DNA of 64,000 nucleotides from an uncultured Ruminococcus sp. (GCA_900539465.1 UQCF01000005.1:62001-126000); one strand, 5' to 3'. Positions 42,812 to 52,247 are shown, counted from the first letter of the stretch. Translations and numbers: made by a program. Notes: generated by a model not told the origin, from the sequence alone.

Positions 42812-45151
42812 TTAACCTAAAATTTCTGCCGCGACTTTTGCGGATTCGGTTGCGTCCGAAACATAGAAGTCCGCACCGACCATATCGGCATATTCTTTGT
42901 TTAGCACCGCGCCGCCGACCATAACTTTACATTCCGCACCGGCTTCGCGCAGAGCCTTTATCGTCTGCGCCATGGATTTGACCGTTGTTGTCATCAGTGC
43001 GCTCAGACCGACGAGCTTCACGTTTTCGTTTATAACCGCGTCAACCACGGCTTTCGGGTCAACGTCCTTGCCGAGGTCAATCACATTGTAGCCGTAATTT
43101 TCGAGCAGCATTTTAACAATATTTTTGCCTATATCGTGTATGTCTCCCTTTACGGTTGCAAGCACGATTTTTCCCTTTGTGGGCGCGGTTGAGCCCATAA
43201 ATTCTTTGATTGCGGCAAAGCCGTTTTTAACCGTCTGCGCAGACGCCATGAGCTGAGGCAAAAACATTGAGCCGCTTTCAAAACAGCCGCCGACAGTGTC
43301 AAGCGCAGGGATAAAATAGTTGTTGATTATATCAATCGGGTCTTCTGTTTTTAAAAGCGTCTTTACCGCTGCTTCGGCAAGATTTTTTCTGCCGCCTATG
43401 ATGATTGCCTTAATATCGGTCTCTTCTTTTTCCTGCACCGTGGGGGTTTCTTTTACTGCGGCAAATTTTTTGATGAAATTTTCGCCTGCCGTGTCCTCAT
43501 TGTTTATGACCTTATGGGCGGCGACGATTTCCATATATTTTTTAGAGAGAGGATTTAAAATCGGCATATCAAGCCCTGCACCGAAAGCCTCTGCCAAAAA
43601 TGCGGAGTTGATGGCTTCTCTGTTCGGCATACCGAATGACACGTTGCTGACGCCGAGAACCGTTTTTACTCCGAGCTTTTCTTTAACCAAAGTGACGGCT
43701 TTGAGCGTTTCTGTTACCATGCTTTGGTTGGTAGAAACGGTGAGCACAAGGCAGTCAACTATAATATCGTCTCTTGAAATACCGATTTTTTCCGCTTCGT
43801 TAATTATCTTTTCGGCAACCGCGAGCCTGTCCGCCGCAGTTGGGGGGATTCCTTTTTCATCAAGCGCGAGCGCAACAATGCCCGTGCCGTATTTTTTTGC
43901 TATCGGCAAAATATTTTTCAGGCTCTCTTTTGAGCCGTTGACCGAGTTTATAATCGGCTTGCCGTTATATATTCTCACTGCCTGCTCAACGGCTTTTGGG
44001 TCGGAGGAATCTATCTGAAGCGGCAGGGGAGTTGCCGCCTGAATTTCTCTGACAAGCTTTTTTAAGGTTTCTGTTTCGTCTATTTCGGGCAATCCTGCGT
44101 TGACGTCAAGAATATCCGCTCCTGCCTCTTGCTGGTCTATTGCCTCGTTTATAACATAGTCATAGTTCTTTTCTCTGAGAGCCTCTTTGAGTTTCTTTTT
44201 GCCCGTAGGGTTAATTCTCTCGCCTATAACGGCTATTGACGAATTTTTAAGCTCAACCGTTGTGCGGCCGCCCGTGAAAGCGGTGTATGACGGCGTCTTT
44301 AATTTTGTGGGTTTTGGGTTTTTAAGAATATTTTTGAGCGCGGCAATGTGCTCGGGTGTTGTGCCGCAGCAGCCGCCGAGAATCAAAACACCCGCGTCAG
44401 CCATTTCTTTGCAGGCCGCCGCAAATTCATCGGGGGTGATTTTATATACCGTCTCACCGTTTTCTATTGACGGTAAGCCTGCGTTCGGTTGAACAATCAT
44501 CGGCACTTTGGCGTATTTCAGCATTTCTTTAACCGTCGGCAGCAGCTCTTTCGGGCCGAGCGAGCAGTTTACGCCGAGTGCGTCAACGCCGAAGGACGAG
44601 AGTGCGACCGCCGCTGTTTTTGCGTCCGTGCCGAGAAAAGTTCTGCCGTCGCTCTCAAAGGTCATGGTGGCAGCTATAGGTAAATCGGAGTTCTCTTTTG
44701 CCGCAAGAATTGCCGCTTTGATTTCGAGTAAATCCGACATGGTTTCTATTATTATGAGGTCTGCGCCTGCCTCTGCACCGAATTTTACCTGCGAAGCAAA
44801 AATGTCATATGCCTCTTCAAAGGTGAGCGAGCCTATGGGCTCAAGCAAAGCGCCGATAGGACCTATATCGAGTGCCGCATATTTTGCGCCGGAGCGCTTG
44901 ACCGCAGCTATTCCGGCTTTTATGACTTCTTCGACCTTTTCATCGCTGCCGAGTTTTTTTCTGTTTGCGCCGAAGGTGTTTGCGGTTATTATGTCGGAGC
45001 CTGCGTCAACAAATTTTTTGTGTATCGCGGTTACAATATCGGGGTGAGTGAGGTTAAAGCTTTCCGGCAGCTCTCCTGATTTTAAGCCGCTTTTTTGCAG
45101 CATGGTGCCCATGCCGCCGTCCGTTATATAGAATCTGTCTGATTTGAACAT
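42812..45151 (-). CDS. metH: B12-dependent methionine synthase, catalytic part without activation domain
   Basis: Protein of 779 aa. ATG 45151 chosen (MFKSDRFYITDGGMGTMLQK); a longer frame lies inside the upstream gene. It moves a methyl group from methyltetrahydrofolate via cobalamin to homocysteine. Parts: homocysteine/zinc barrel (about 1-290: ITANTFGANR, GVNCSLGP, LGGCCGTTPEHI zinc Cys pair); pterin-binding barrel (about 310-570: GERINPTGKKKL, DVNAGLPEIDE); cap and B12 domain (about 600-779) with the lower-ligand motif KGDIHDIGKN. The fourth module, which binds SAM and re-methylates oxidised cobalamin, is absent. It is supplied by the gene just upstream, which this one overlaps by 28 bases. 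Confidence 0.95.
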   Translation of the reverse strand: MFKSDRFYITDGGMGTMLQKSGLKSGELPESFNLTHPDIVTAIHKKFVDAGSDIITANTFGANRKKLGSDEKVEEVIKAGIAAVKRSGAKYAALDIGPIGALLEPIGSLTFEEAYDIFASQVKFGAEAGADLIIIETMSDLLEIKAAILAAKENSDLPIAATMTFESDGRTFLGTDAKTAAVALSSFGVDALGVNCSLGPKELLPTVKEMLKYAKVPMIVQPNAGLPSIENGETVYKITPDEFAAACKEMADAGVLILGGCCGTTPEHIAALKNILKNPKPTKLKTPSYTAFTGGRTTVELKNSSIAVIGERINPTGKKKLKEALREKNYDYVINEAIDQQEAGADILDVNAGLPEIDETETLKKLVREIQAATPLPLQIDSSDPKAVEQAVRIYNGKPIINSVNGSKESLKNILPIAKKYGTGIVALALDEKGIPPTAADRLAVAEKIINEAEKIGISRDDIIVDCLVLTVSTNQSMVTETLKAVTLVKEKLGVKTVLGVSNVSFGMPNREAINSAFLAEAFGAGLDMPILNPLSKKYMEIVAAHKVINNEDTAGENFIKKFAAVKETPTVQEKEETDIKAIIIGGRKNLAEAAVKTLLKTEDPIDIINNYFIPALDTVGGCFESGSMFLPQLMASAQTVKNGFAAIKEFMGSTAPTKGKIVLATVKGDIHDIGKNIVKMLLENYGYNVIDLGKDVDPKAVVDAVINENVKLVGLSALMTTTVKSMAQTIKALREAGAECKVMVGGAVLNKEYADMVGADFYVSDATESAKVAAEILG

Positions 45152-45819
45152 TTGCCGTCGCCTCTCATTTTGCATTTGTCTTTCATATTGCAGCTTTCGC
45201 ATCCGCGAGCTGTTCCTTTGGACGGATTTTTAAACACGCCTATAAGAGCTGTTATGCTCTTTCTCGGCAAAAGAATAAAGCTGTCGGTCACCGTAAGACC
45301 TATGAGCTTTGTGCAGTTTAAAACAGATATAATATCCGTCTGCCTCTCTATGCTCAAATCGCCGTAGCCGGGGCTGAAACGCGTGTTGATATAAAGACCG
45401 TTCTTTCTCATTTCTTCTTTGAGCTTTTTACAGCATACATCTGAAAATTCTTCAATATATGTGTCGCAGACGGCGTCAAAAATCACTGCCTTTTGCATAT
45501 CTTTTTTTTGAAGAATATTGAGCTGCCTCTCGGCCTCCGCACCGAGCGTTGCGGCAAAAAGTATGCACCTAAAAGAGCCGTCCAAATGATTTTCAATGTC
45601 ATTTCCGCCAAAGACTGCGTCGGTACCCTTGAGCTTTATGCCGTCGGGGCAATTTTCTGTATCAAATATGCCGTGGATTTCTTTGGGGCTTAAAACACTG
45701 TCTGCCAAAAGAATCATTTCGTCTATGCACCTGTCGGTTCCTTCATCGGGCTCTTTACCCGAATAGCCGAGGTATCTTAAAACTTCTTCTTTATTTATTT
45801 TAAGCGACGAAATATCCAT
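45124..45819 (-). CDS. Methionine synthase activation-domain protein
   Basis: Protein of 231 aa. ATG 45819 (MDISSLK) is preferred, with GGAG six bases upstream; the ATG at 45831 overlaps that site. It corresponds to the C-terminal SAM-binding reactivation domain of large MetH: INTRFSPGYGDLSIERQ matches the 'R-x-S-P-G-Y' loop, and LTVTDSFILLPRKSITALIG the terminal strand-helix. The last 20 residues have a cysteine cluster (CESCNMKDKCKMRGDGKC) beyond the usual domain, which could bind metal. The split arrangement is known in Clostridia. It lies between metF and metH in one operon. Confidence 0.88.
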   Translation of the reverse strand: MDISSLKINKEEVLRYLGYSGKEPDEGTDRCIDEMILLADSVLSPKEIHGIFDTENCPDGIKLKGTDAVFGGNDIENHLDGSFRCILFAATLGAEAERQLNILQKKDMQKAVIFDAVCDTYIEEFSDVCCKKLKEEMRKNGLYINTRFSPGYGDLSIERQTDIISVLNCTKLIGLTVTDSFILLPRKSITALIGVFKNPSKGTARGCESCNMKDKCKMRGDGKCSNQTDSI

Positions 45820-45837
45820 CTTTTTCTCCATTCATTG

Positions 45838-46680
45838 TTATTCGCCGACGTGACGAAGCTGCGCGGCAATTTCGGGGTGATTCATAGTGTAAATGTGGAT
45901 GCCCTCTGCGCCGTTCTTTTTAAGGTCAAAAATCTGCTTTGCGGCATAATCTATGCCTGCCTGCTTTAGTGATGCGGGGTCGTTTTCGTATTTATTGAGG
46001 ATCGTAATTATATCTCTGGGCAAAGCCGCGCCGCACATAAATATCATTCTCATAACCTGATTTTTTGAGAGAATAGGCATTATTCCGGCAGAAACGGGTT
46101 TTGTAATGCCGTGACGTGCAGCTCTCTCGGTGAATTTGTAATAAGACGGGTTATCAAAAAAGAGCTGACTTAAAAAGAAGTCCGCACCGGCAGCCTCTTT
46201 TTCTTTCATATATTCCGTGTCAAGCTCCTGATCCTCACAGCTTACATGACCCTCCGGGTAGCACGCCGCACCTACGCAAAGACCCTTTCCTTTAAGCAGG
46301 GGAATAAGCTCCTTTGCCAAATGAAAATCGGTAGCTGTTTTGCCCTCTACCGGGTCGCCTCTTAAAGCGAGCACGTTTTCGATGCCGGAGTCGATTATAG
46401 ATTTTATAACGCTCTCAACCTCCGCTTTGTCGGAGTTTACGCAAGTCATGTGAGATACAGAGTCAACACCGTATTCGTTTTTGATTATCGAGGCAAGCTC
46501 TATTGTTTTGCGGCTGTTTCCGCCGCCGCCTGCCGAGTATGTGACGCTGATAAAATCAGGCTCAAGAACTTTGAGTTCGTTCAAAATTTTGCGAACCGAA
46601 TCCGGGTCGAATTCGCCCTTAGGAGGGAATATCTCAAATGACACCGGGCATTTATTTTTATATTTCTCTTTAACAAACAT
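45838..46680 (-). CDS. metF: Methylenetetrahydrofolate reductase
   Basis: Protein of 280 aa making methyltetrahydrofolate, the methyl donor of the adjacent methionine synthase. ATG 46680 (MFVKEKYKNK) follows CGGAG by eight bases; a GTG at 46689 falls within that site. Motifs: PVSFEIFPPKGEFD, FISVTYSAGGG, SHMTCVN, VLALRGDPVEG (FAD binding) and DFFLSQLFFDN. A TIM barrel of normal length for the short bacterial form. Eighteen bases after the glycosyltransferase gene and 18 before the activation gene. Confidence 0.96.
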   Translation of the reverse strand: MFVKEKYKNKCPVSFEIFPPKGEFDPDSVRKILNELKVLEPDFISVTYSAGGGGNSRKTIELASIIKNEYGVDSVSHMTCVNSDKAEVESVIKSIIDSGIENVLALRGDPVEGKTATDFHLAKELIPLLKGKGLCVGAACYPEGHVSCEDQELDTEYMKEKEAAGADFFLSQLFFDNPSYYKFTERAARHGITKPVSAGIMPILSKNQVMRMIFMCGAALPRDIITILNKYENDPASLKQAGIDYAAKQIFDLKKNGAEGIHIYTMNHPEIAAQLRHVGE

Positions 46681-46698
46681 ATTTTTCACTCCGTTTAA

Positions 46699-47844
46699 TT
46701 AAGTATTGCCGTACGCCTTTTTATACTGCTGAATATAAAAATTTTGCAGCCATTCGGCGTTTTTCTTTATATCAAAATTTGCTTTAACCATATCTTCATA
46801 TCGGTCTTTGCGTTCATACCCGTTTTGAAGTACGGATATTTTCTCTGCCCATTCTTTTGCGCTTTTTTTTAGCGAGAGCACCGAGACATCACTTGTTATT
46901 ATGCACTGTGAGGGAACAGCGTCCGATATAAAGCATTTTATGCCGGAGGACTGCGCCTCTACCATAGTGACGGGCAAACCCTCATACAGCGACGGAAACA
47001 GAAACACATCCGAAGCGCTTACAAGCGAATCTATATCGCTTCTCATACCGAGAAATTTTATACTGTCCGAGAGCGCGAGCCGCTCCGCCTTTTCTTTGGT
47101 TTCGCCAAGCAAATCCCCCGTGCCTGCGAGTAAAAGAACCGCATTGGGGCAAATGGCTTTAAGCTCTTTAAAAATATCAAGAATAAAAGTGTGGTTTTTT
47201 TGCGGATTAAATCTGCCGACATTCAGAATTGTGAATTTATCACCCAAAGAAAGTTCTGCTCTCGTCTTTTGCCTTTTCTCTTCGTCAAATCTGAATTTTT
47301 GTGCGTCAACGGCATTGTTCATCATAATAAACTTGTCTTTGTTCTCTTTGCCGTAGAGCCATAATCCGGCTTCTTCGCCGCACACAAACAAAAAATCGGA
47401 ATATGGCAGCATTTTCTTTTTGAAATAGTCTCTGAAAATGAGCTGAGCCTTTTCTTTTATATTCATGCTTTCTCTCACGGGGGCATTGTGGGCATGGCAT
47501 ATTTTGACCTTAACACCGTGCTTCTGCGCTTCGATAAATGCAAAACAGCCGAGCTCCGACATGTGCGAATGTATTATTTTGTACTCGGGGTGTTCGTCAA
47601 AAAAGACTTTGAGCATATTTTTATATTTTGCGAAATTTTGCGGATATATGGGGCACATTCGATAAATTCTGCCGCCCATGGCTTCGATTTCATCGTCATA
47701 TGCGCCTCTCTCGGTGCGGTGAACCATAAAGTCAAACTGAATCTTGCTTTTATCAACATTGCGGTAATAATTCATTACCATGGTTTCCGCTCCGCCGCGG
47801 TTCATTATTGTAAAAAGGTTTAAAATTCTTATCGGCTCGCTCAT
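46699..47844 (-). CDS. GT4 family glycosyltransferase
   Basis: Protein of 381 aa; ATG 47844 (MSEPIRILN) follows GGTGA. Cytoplasmic GT-B enzyme of the EpsF/WaaG kind that adds a sugar to a lipid-linked glycan. N-terminal half: NLFTIMNRGGAETMVMNYYR (acceptor loop), IIHSHMSELGCFAF. C-terminal half: ILNVGRFNPQKNHTFILDIF (donor-binding), LLLAGTGDL, and SDVFLFPSLYEGLPVTMVEA with the EX7E pair. Sugar unknown. It shares a message with metF, an unexpected neighbour, and has its own upstream promoter. Related roles of the two are not evident. Confidence 0.9.
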   Translation of the reverse strand: MSEPIRILNLFTIMNRGGAETMVMNYYRNVDKSKIQFDFMVHRTERGAYDDEIEAMGGRIYRMCPIYPQNFAKYKNMLKVFFDEHPEYKIIHSHMSELGCFAFIEAQKHGVKVKICHAHNAPVRESMNIKEKAQLIFRDYFKKKMLPYSDFLFVCGEEAGLWLYGKENKDKFIMMNNAVDAQKFRFDEEKRQKTRAELSLGDKFTILNVGRFNPQKNHTFILDIFKELKAICPNAVLLLAGTGDLLGETKEKAERLALSDSIKFLGMRSDIDSLVSASDVFLFPSLYEGLPVTMVEAQSSGIKCFISDAVPSQCIITSDVSVLSLKKSAKEWAEKISVLQNGYERKDRYEDMVKANFDIKKNAEWLQNFYIQQYKKAYGNT

Positions 47845-47861
47845 AAACATCACCAAATAAA

Positions 47862-47890
47862 AGTATATATTATTTTTCCTGCTTTTTCAA
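47862..47890 (-). promoter_or_regulatory. Promoter of the glycosyltransferase-metF-metH operon
   Basis: Minus strand TTGAAA (47890-47885), 17-bp spacer, TATACT (47867-47862). No SAM riboswitch or T-box is seen in the short leader. Confidence 0.78.
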
Positions 47891-47949
47891 TAGGTTTATA
47901 TGCCGAATTTAGCACACGGGCACGGCAAAAAAACATCAATATTTAACAC

Positions 47950-47978
47950 TTGATTTAAGTATGATAACGCGATATTAT
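47950..47978 (+). promoter_or_regulatory. Promoter of the amidohydrolase gene
   Basis: TTGATT (47950-47955), 17-bp spacer, TATTAT (47973-47978), 30 bases before the start codon. Confidence 0.72.
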
Positions 47979-48007
47979 ATAATCAAATAATATATGGGAG
48001 TGATCTT

Positions 48008-49573
48008 ATGAAGGTATATAAAGGCAAAATAATAACCTGTGACAGTAAAAACACCGTTGCACGGTATCTTGTTGAAGACGGCGGAAAAATCGCTTTCGTC
48101 GGCGATGATTTGCCTGCAAAATATATGGGTGAAAATCCTGTTTTGCTCGGCGACGGCGCACTTATACCGTCGTTTGCAGATACCCATATACATTTTGCGA
48201 GCTTTGCGACGTTCCATTCCGGGCTCAATGTTATGAATGCGCGCAGCAGTGCCGAAATTCTCACTATGCTTAAAGAGCACGTTAAAAAGACCGATGAAAA
48301 GCTTGTTATCGGCTTCGGCGCTTCGCCGTATTCCGTCAGCGACGGGCATTTGGTTACCAAAAGTCAGCTTGATGAGGTATGCCCCGATAAGCCGTTGTTT
48401 ATGGTGAAATACGACGGTCATGCCTGCGTTGTGAACTCCGCGCTTTTAGAAAAAGTTAAAGATAAAGTCGCGCCTCTGCGCGGATACCATGAAGATACGG
48501 GCGAGATGAATCAGGAGGCTTTCTTTGCCGTTTCGGATTATGTCACAAATTCGCTCTCACCCGTGAGCCTTGTCAAAAATATGCAAAAAGCGGCAGACTA
48601 CATGGCAGGCAAGGGTATAGGAATTATACACACCGTCAGCGGAGTAGGCTTTGCGCGGGATCTTGACGTTGACCTTGAGAGATGGGTTGGCAGAGGCTTT
48701 GATAACGGTATGCAGCTCAGAGTTTTCTTTCAGACTATGGATGTGCAAAAGGCTCTCAAACGCAAATTGCCGCGAATAGGCGGCTGCTTTGCCTGTGCGC
48801 TTGACGGCTGCTTCGGCTCTGCGGACGCGGCACTTATTTCTCCTTATGAGGGTACGGAAGATTGCGGAGTTTTATATTACAGCGACGAAAAGGTTACGGA
48901 ATTTTGCAAAAAAGCAAACCGTGCCGGACTTCAGATAGAGATGCACGCCATAGGTGACGCAGCGTTCCGCCAGGCAACGCACGCCCTTAAAGCGGCTCTT
49001 GACGATTACCCGAGAAAGGATCACCGCCACGCAATAATTCATGCCTGCCTGCCGACGCAGGAGGGCATAGATATTTGCAGAGAGTATAATATCCTTTTGC
49101 CTGTTCAGTCCGCATTTATTAACTGGCCGCAGGAGCCGGACGAATACCTCGAAAAAATACTCGGTGAAAGAAGCGAGCGTCTCAACCCTTTGAGGAGCTT
49201 TGCCGACAACAACATTGTTTTGAGTGCAGGCTCGGATGCGCCGTGCACCGACCCGGACCCGATAATGTGGATATACAAGGCATGCAACCACAGCGTTCCG
49301 TCACAGTCGCTGAGCGTTTATGAGGCATTGAGAATGTGTACATATAACGGTTATTACGCAAGCTTTGACGAAAAAGAGCGCGGCAGCCTGGAGGAAGGCA
49401 AAATCGCGGATATGGTCATTCTTTCAAAAGACCCTTATTCCGTGCCGAAAGAGGAGCTTAAAGATATTGAGGTCAAACAGCTTTTCCTCGGCGGAGAAAA
49501 ATACAAGCCTGTTTCAAAGGGAGCGGTTTCGCATTTGTTAAAGGGTATGACAAACTCAAAGTGTAAAATATAA
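48008..49573 (+). CDS. Amidohydrolase, YtcJ/Amidohydro_3 family
   Basis: Protein of 521 aa; ATG 48008 follows GGGAGTGA. Cytoplasmic metal-dependent hydrolase. Signatures: KIITCDSKNTVARYLVEDGG beta-sandwich start, PSFADTHIHFASF (metal HxH), QIEMHAIGDAAFRQA, RHAIIHACLP, LSAGSDAPCTDPDP (metal Asp) and EKERGSLEEGKIADMVILSKDP as C-terminal sandwich. YtcJ-like members hydrolyse formamide- or imine-type bonds of unknown compounds. Single gene with promoter and strong terminator; substrate not predictable. Confidence 0.9.
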   Translation: MKVYKGKIITCDSKNTVARYLVEDGGKIAFVGDDLPAKYMGENPVLLGDGALIPSFADTHIHFASFATFHSGLNVMNARSSAEILTMLKEHVKKTDEKLVIGFGASPYSVSDGHLVTKSQLDEVCPDKPLFMVKYDGHACVVNSALLEKVKDKVAPLRGYHEDTGEMNQEAFFAVSDYVTNSLSPVSLVKNMQKAADYMAGKGIGIIHTVSGVGFARDLDVDLERWVGRGFDNGMQLRVFFQTMDVQKALKRKLPRIGGCFACALDGCFGSADAALISPYEGTEDCGVLYYSDEKVTEFCKKANRAGLQIEMHAIGDAAFRQATHALKAALDDYPRKDHRHAIIHACLPTQEGIDICREYNILLPVQSAFINWPQEPDEYLEKILGERSERLNPLRSFADNNIVLSAGSDAPCTDPDPIMWIYKACNHSVPSQSLSVYEALRMCTYNGYYASFDEKERGSLEEGKIADMVILSKDPYSVPKEELKDIEVKQLFLGGEKYKPVSKGAVSHLLKGMTNSKCKI

Positions 49574-49615
49574 AAAGCTTGGGGCTGACGTCTTTTATCG
49601 TCAGCCCCAAGCTTT
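49574..49615. terminator. Very strong bidirectional terminator
   Basis: Perfect 17-bp stem AAAGCTTGGGGCTGACG (49574-49590) / CGTCAGCCCCAAGCTTT (49599-49615). T-rich on both strands. The 208-bp direct repeat begins inside its right arm. Confidence 0.93.
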
Positions 49616-49820
49616 AAAAGGTGATTATCAACCGAATAAAAACTCAAGTATTGCTTTGTAAATGGTTATGAAGAAGTAGCCGATTCTCGAAACTACCTTT
49701 ACCTCAACCTCCGCCGTTGCGCCGGATATAGGCTCTGTAACGGTGAGAGTTGTTTTGCCGAGCTTGTGACCGCGAACCATGATGGAGCCGCTTTCTTTGT
49801 CATACTCCGCACTCGCAATG
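49613..49820. repeat. 208-bp perfect direct repeat, copy 1
   Basis: Identical at every base to 53122-53329 (offset 3509). It contains the last 64 codons and stop of the Ig-like protein gene plus 15 bases of 3' flank. The bases just outside differ on both sides (C versus T to the left, G versus C to the right). Confidence 0.97.
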
Positions 49821-49867
49821 GCGTCTTTCGGCACGGTGGATACGATTATTTGAAAATGGAATTCATG
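49628..49867 (-). pseudogene. Duplicated C-terminal fragment of an Ig-like secreted protein
   Basis: Reads IASAEYDKESGSIMVRGHKL to the terminal FFITIYKAILEFLFG, identical to the end of the 53137-54207 product. Upstream of the repeat boundary it has different residues (EFHFQIIVSTVPKDA), which also look like a beta strand of an Ig domain. The frame is closed by the TAA at 49868-49870, which is also the in-frame stop of the 787-aa gene. So it is either the 3' remnant of a lost paralogue, or the tail of the 787-aa protein cut off by one stop codon. A GTG at 49834 could start a 68-residue peptide, but no ribosome site precedes it. Confidence 0.75.
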
Positions 49868-52231
49868 TTAGTCTTGAAAATTATGCTTTTTATTTAAATA
49901 TGCATTTACAAACCCGTTTGCCTTTTCTTTACTCATGACTTCATGATAGGATGCGATTGATAAGTTGTCGCATATTATACCGTTAGCCGTTATTGAGTAT
50001 TCACAATACGGAGCATCAATTACCGAATATGTTTCATGAAGCATTTGATTATATTCTCTTACGTTATCTAAAGCCTCTTGCCGTTCTTCAACAGGATATG
50101 CAGATGGGTTATATAATTTATCAAAATTTTGCACTTCATTTACCTTAAATGATTTGCTAAGCGTCAATTTATTGTTCTTGAATTCCCAAACATCTTGAGA
50201 CCATTTGTTTCGCCAAAAATACCCGGCAGAATATGGACCGGAGTTCAGGGGTTCGTCAAAGCAGTCTTTATCAAGCATCCCTGAAATATAAACAGTTTTT
50301 TTTGTGTTATTATCTCTATAGGGAATAATTGTGTTTTCAGGGGCAGGTGAATTATTTCCATCGATATATTTTGTAACATATTGCGTTCCATCCCAATATG
50401 CATATGAAGTGCATCCGCAGCCTCCTCCGCCAGCGGAAATAAAGTACAATATTATTTCAGGGATTTGGTCTTCGTTCATATCTATGAGTTCAAAACAAAG
50501 AAAATCACTTTGTATTATTTTTTCTAATTTTGCATACTTTGGTAAATTATAAATATAATCTATCAATGAACTTTTCCAATCAGCAGAATCGTCTTTAGTG
50601 GTGGATGCTGTTGTGTCAGATGTGGAATTTGTAATAATATCATTTATATTCTTCATCTCTCCATTATTTTTTTTATAATTTGATTCCATAGCTTCAAAGC
50701 TATCGAAATTTTTACTTTCAGCTGCTCTGTAGAACAAATTTAGTCTTGCACAAATATTATTAATTTGATCGTCGAAAACATCTGTTTTATTTACTTTTTG
50801 CGAGAGCTTGTTTCCTGACTCGAAACCATGTTTTTCAGCAAGCAACATAAAAATTGCACTTCGACGAAAATATTCTGACTGCTGTGTCGTAGCACCTGAA
50901 TCATCATATAACGACTCATATCTTTCGTTAAGAACACGCTCTACATCTCCTTCAAGAAGTACATTGTAAGACGTATCATCAACTAAATCAAAACCAAGTG
51001 CTTTAAACGCAATATTTACTACTTTTATTACTTTTAAATATGGAGCAACCACAGGAATCTTATCTATAATTTTTTGGGGTATTGAATTATATAACTCTTC
51101 TCCAATTTTAGTTGCAATACCTGTACCAAAATCCTTACCATATTTCGAATATGTAATTTTAAACGCTTGGTACACAGGAGTGTCTATATTGAGCACCTCG
51201 GTGTCTAATGAATTGTTATACTCCTCTAACATTTTTTGATGATCTTCCGTCATATTTATCATCTTTAACATATATTCAGTATAACTGTTTACTTTTGATA
51301 AACCTGATAATATATTGCTCCACTGCTTTACATCAATTTTTAATTCGTCAAAAAGATGTAATTCTGATATTTTTTTATTCTCCTCCAGCAAGTCACAACC
51401 ATCTTTTACTACTGAAACAATTTTTTTTGATTTTGAAATAAGAATATCAGCTTTGTTAACAATATCTGAAGCCATTGATACTCTCTTTTCAAATGTGTTA
51501 TCATCTTTTTGAGTCTCAATATATTCTGACATGTCAGATATACTTTCCTCTACTATTTTTTTGTAAATATCGACATTGCCATTGCTCTGAAAAAAATCAA
51601 GATTTTGTAGTTTAAGATTAAAAACTGTTGAACTAAATCTCATTGTTATTGCATATGCATAATATGATTTCTCACAATTGGCAAAAATATCTCCAACGAT
51701 ATGTGTGTATCCAAATATATATTTATAATTATTAAACATATAAGCGGCATCTGCAATAGATACACCACTGTTCTTTATATATAATTTATTCTCTCTAACT
51801 TCTATACGCGCTTTAAGAAATGAACATACTTGGTCTATAGGCAAATAATAATCCTCATTATATCGAATTACATTATGAATATCATATGTCCGTGATGACT
51901 TAATCATTTTAGCGGTCATCTTTTTATTTTCAAAATCAATTTTAAGATTAGAAAGTGATAATTTGAACTGTTGTCCCTCACGCACAAAAGCCGAATTATC
52001 TTTATCGAAATAATAAAGTGTATAACTTTCAAAGAAACCAGTTTTAGCGTATAAATATTTGCCATCAGAAAAAAACGGTTCTTCCCGTAATACTTCTTTT
52101 CCATTGCCATCATAGGAAACAACTGTACAGAGCACAAATTTCGCTTTATCCTCTGCCTTGATCATAACAGCTGTAGATGCAATTATTGTAATCACTAATA
52201 TAACTGATATTATTTTTTTTATTATTTTCAC
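49868..52231 (-). CDS. Secreted protein of unknown function in AT-rich island
   Basis: Protein of 787 aa. Start GTG 52231, with GGGTGA upstream. Signal peptide to about residue 26 (VMIKAE). Residues 30-155 alternate strands and include YLPIDQVCSFLKARIEVREN, which recalls the copper-amine-oxidase N-terminal-like domain common in clostridial surface proteins. Residues about 160-560 are mostly helical and resemble nothing I know. Residues about 565-787 start DWKSSLIDYIYNL and contain FELIDMNEDQIPEIILYF, a calcium-loop-like segment found at the C-terminus of many clostridial secreted proteins, with a GGGGCGCTSY stretch. Codon use is far more AT-rich than its neighbours. It follows a small membrane protein by 16 bases. 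No enzyme motif is seen. Confidence 0.7.
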   Translation of the reverse strand: MKIIKKIISVILVITIIASTAVMIKAEDKAKFVLCTVVSYDGNGKEVLREEPFFSDGKYLYAKTGFFESYTLYYFDKDNSAFVREGQQFKLSLSNLKIDFENKKMTAKMIKSSRTYDIHNVIRYNEDYYLPIDQVCSFLKARIEVRENKLYIKNSGVSIADAAYMFNNYKYIFGYTHIVGDIFANCEKSYYAYAITMRFSSTVFNLKLQNLDFFQSNGNVDIYKKIVEESISDMSEYIETQKDDNTFEKRVSMASDIVNKADILISKSKKIVSVVKDGCDLLEENKKISELHLFDELKIDVKQWSNILSGLSKVNSYTEYMLKMINMTEDHQKMLEEYNNSLDTEVLNIDTPVYQAFKITYSKYGKDFGTGIATKIGEELYNSIPQKIIDKIPVVAPYLKVIKVVNIAFKALGFDLVDDTSYNVLLEGDVERVLNERYESLYDDSGATTQQSEYFRRSAIFMLLAEKHGFESGNKLSQKVNKTDVFDDQINNICARLNLFYRAAESKNFDSFEAMESNYKKNNGEMKNINDIITNSTSDTTASTTKDDSADWKSSLIDYIYNLPKYAKLEKIIQSDFLCFELIDMNEDQIPEIILYFISAGGGGCGCTSYAYWDGTQYVTKYIDGNNSPAPENTIIPYRDNNTKKTVYISGMLDKDCFDEPLNSGPYSAGYFWRNKWSQDVWEFKNNKLTLSKSFKVNEVQNFDKLYNPSAYPVEERQEALDNVREYNQMLHETYSVIDAPYCEYSITANGIICDNLSIASYHEVMSKEKANGFVNAYLNKKHNFQD

Positions 52232-52247
52232 TTTATATCACCCATTT

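Noticed and set aside
43320..44018. 232-codon open frame on the plus strand inside metH
   Set aside because: Antisense shadow of a strongly supported gene; Ser/Ala-rich composition mirrors the codon use of metH, and there is no ribosome site.
47845..48007. Possible SAM or cobalamin riboswitch before the methionine genes
   Set aside because: Only about 160 bases between divergent genes; two promoters fill it and no conserved riboswitch core is visible.
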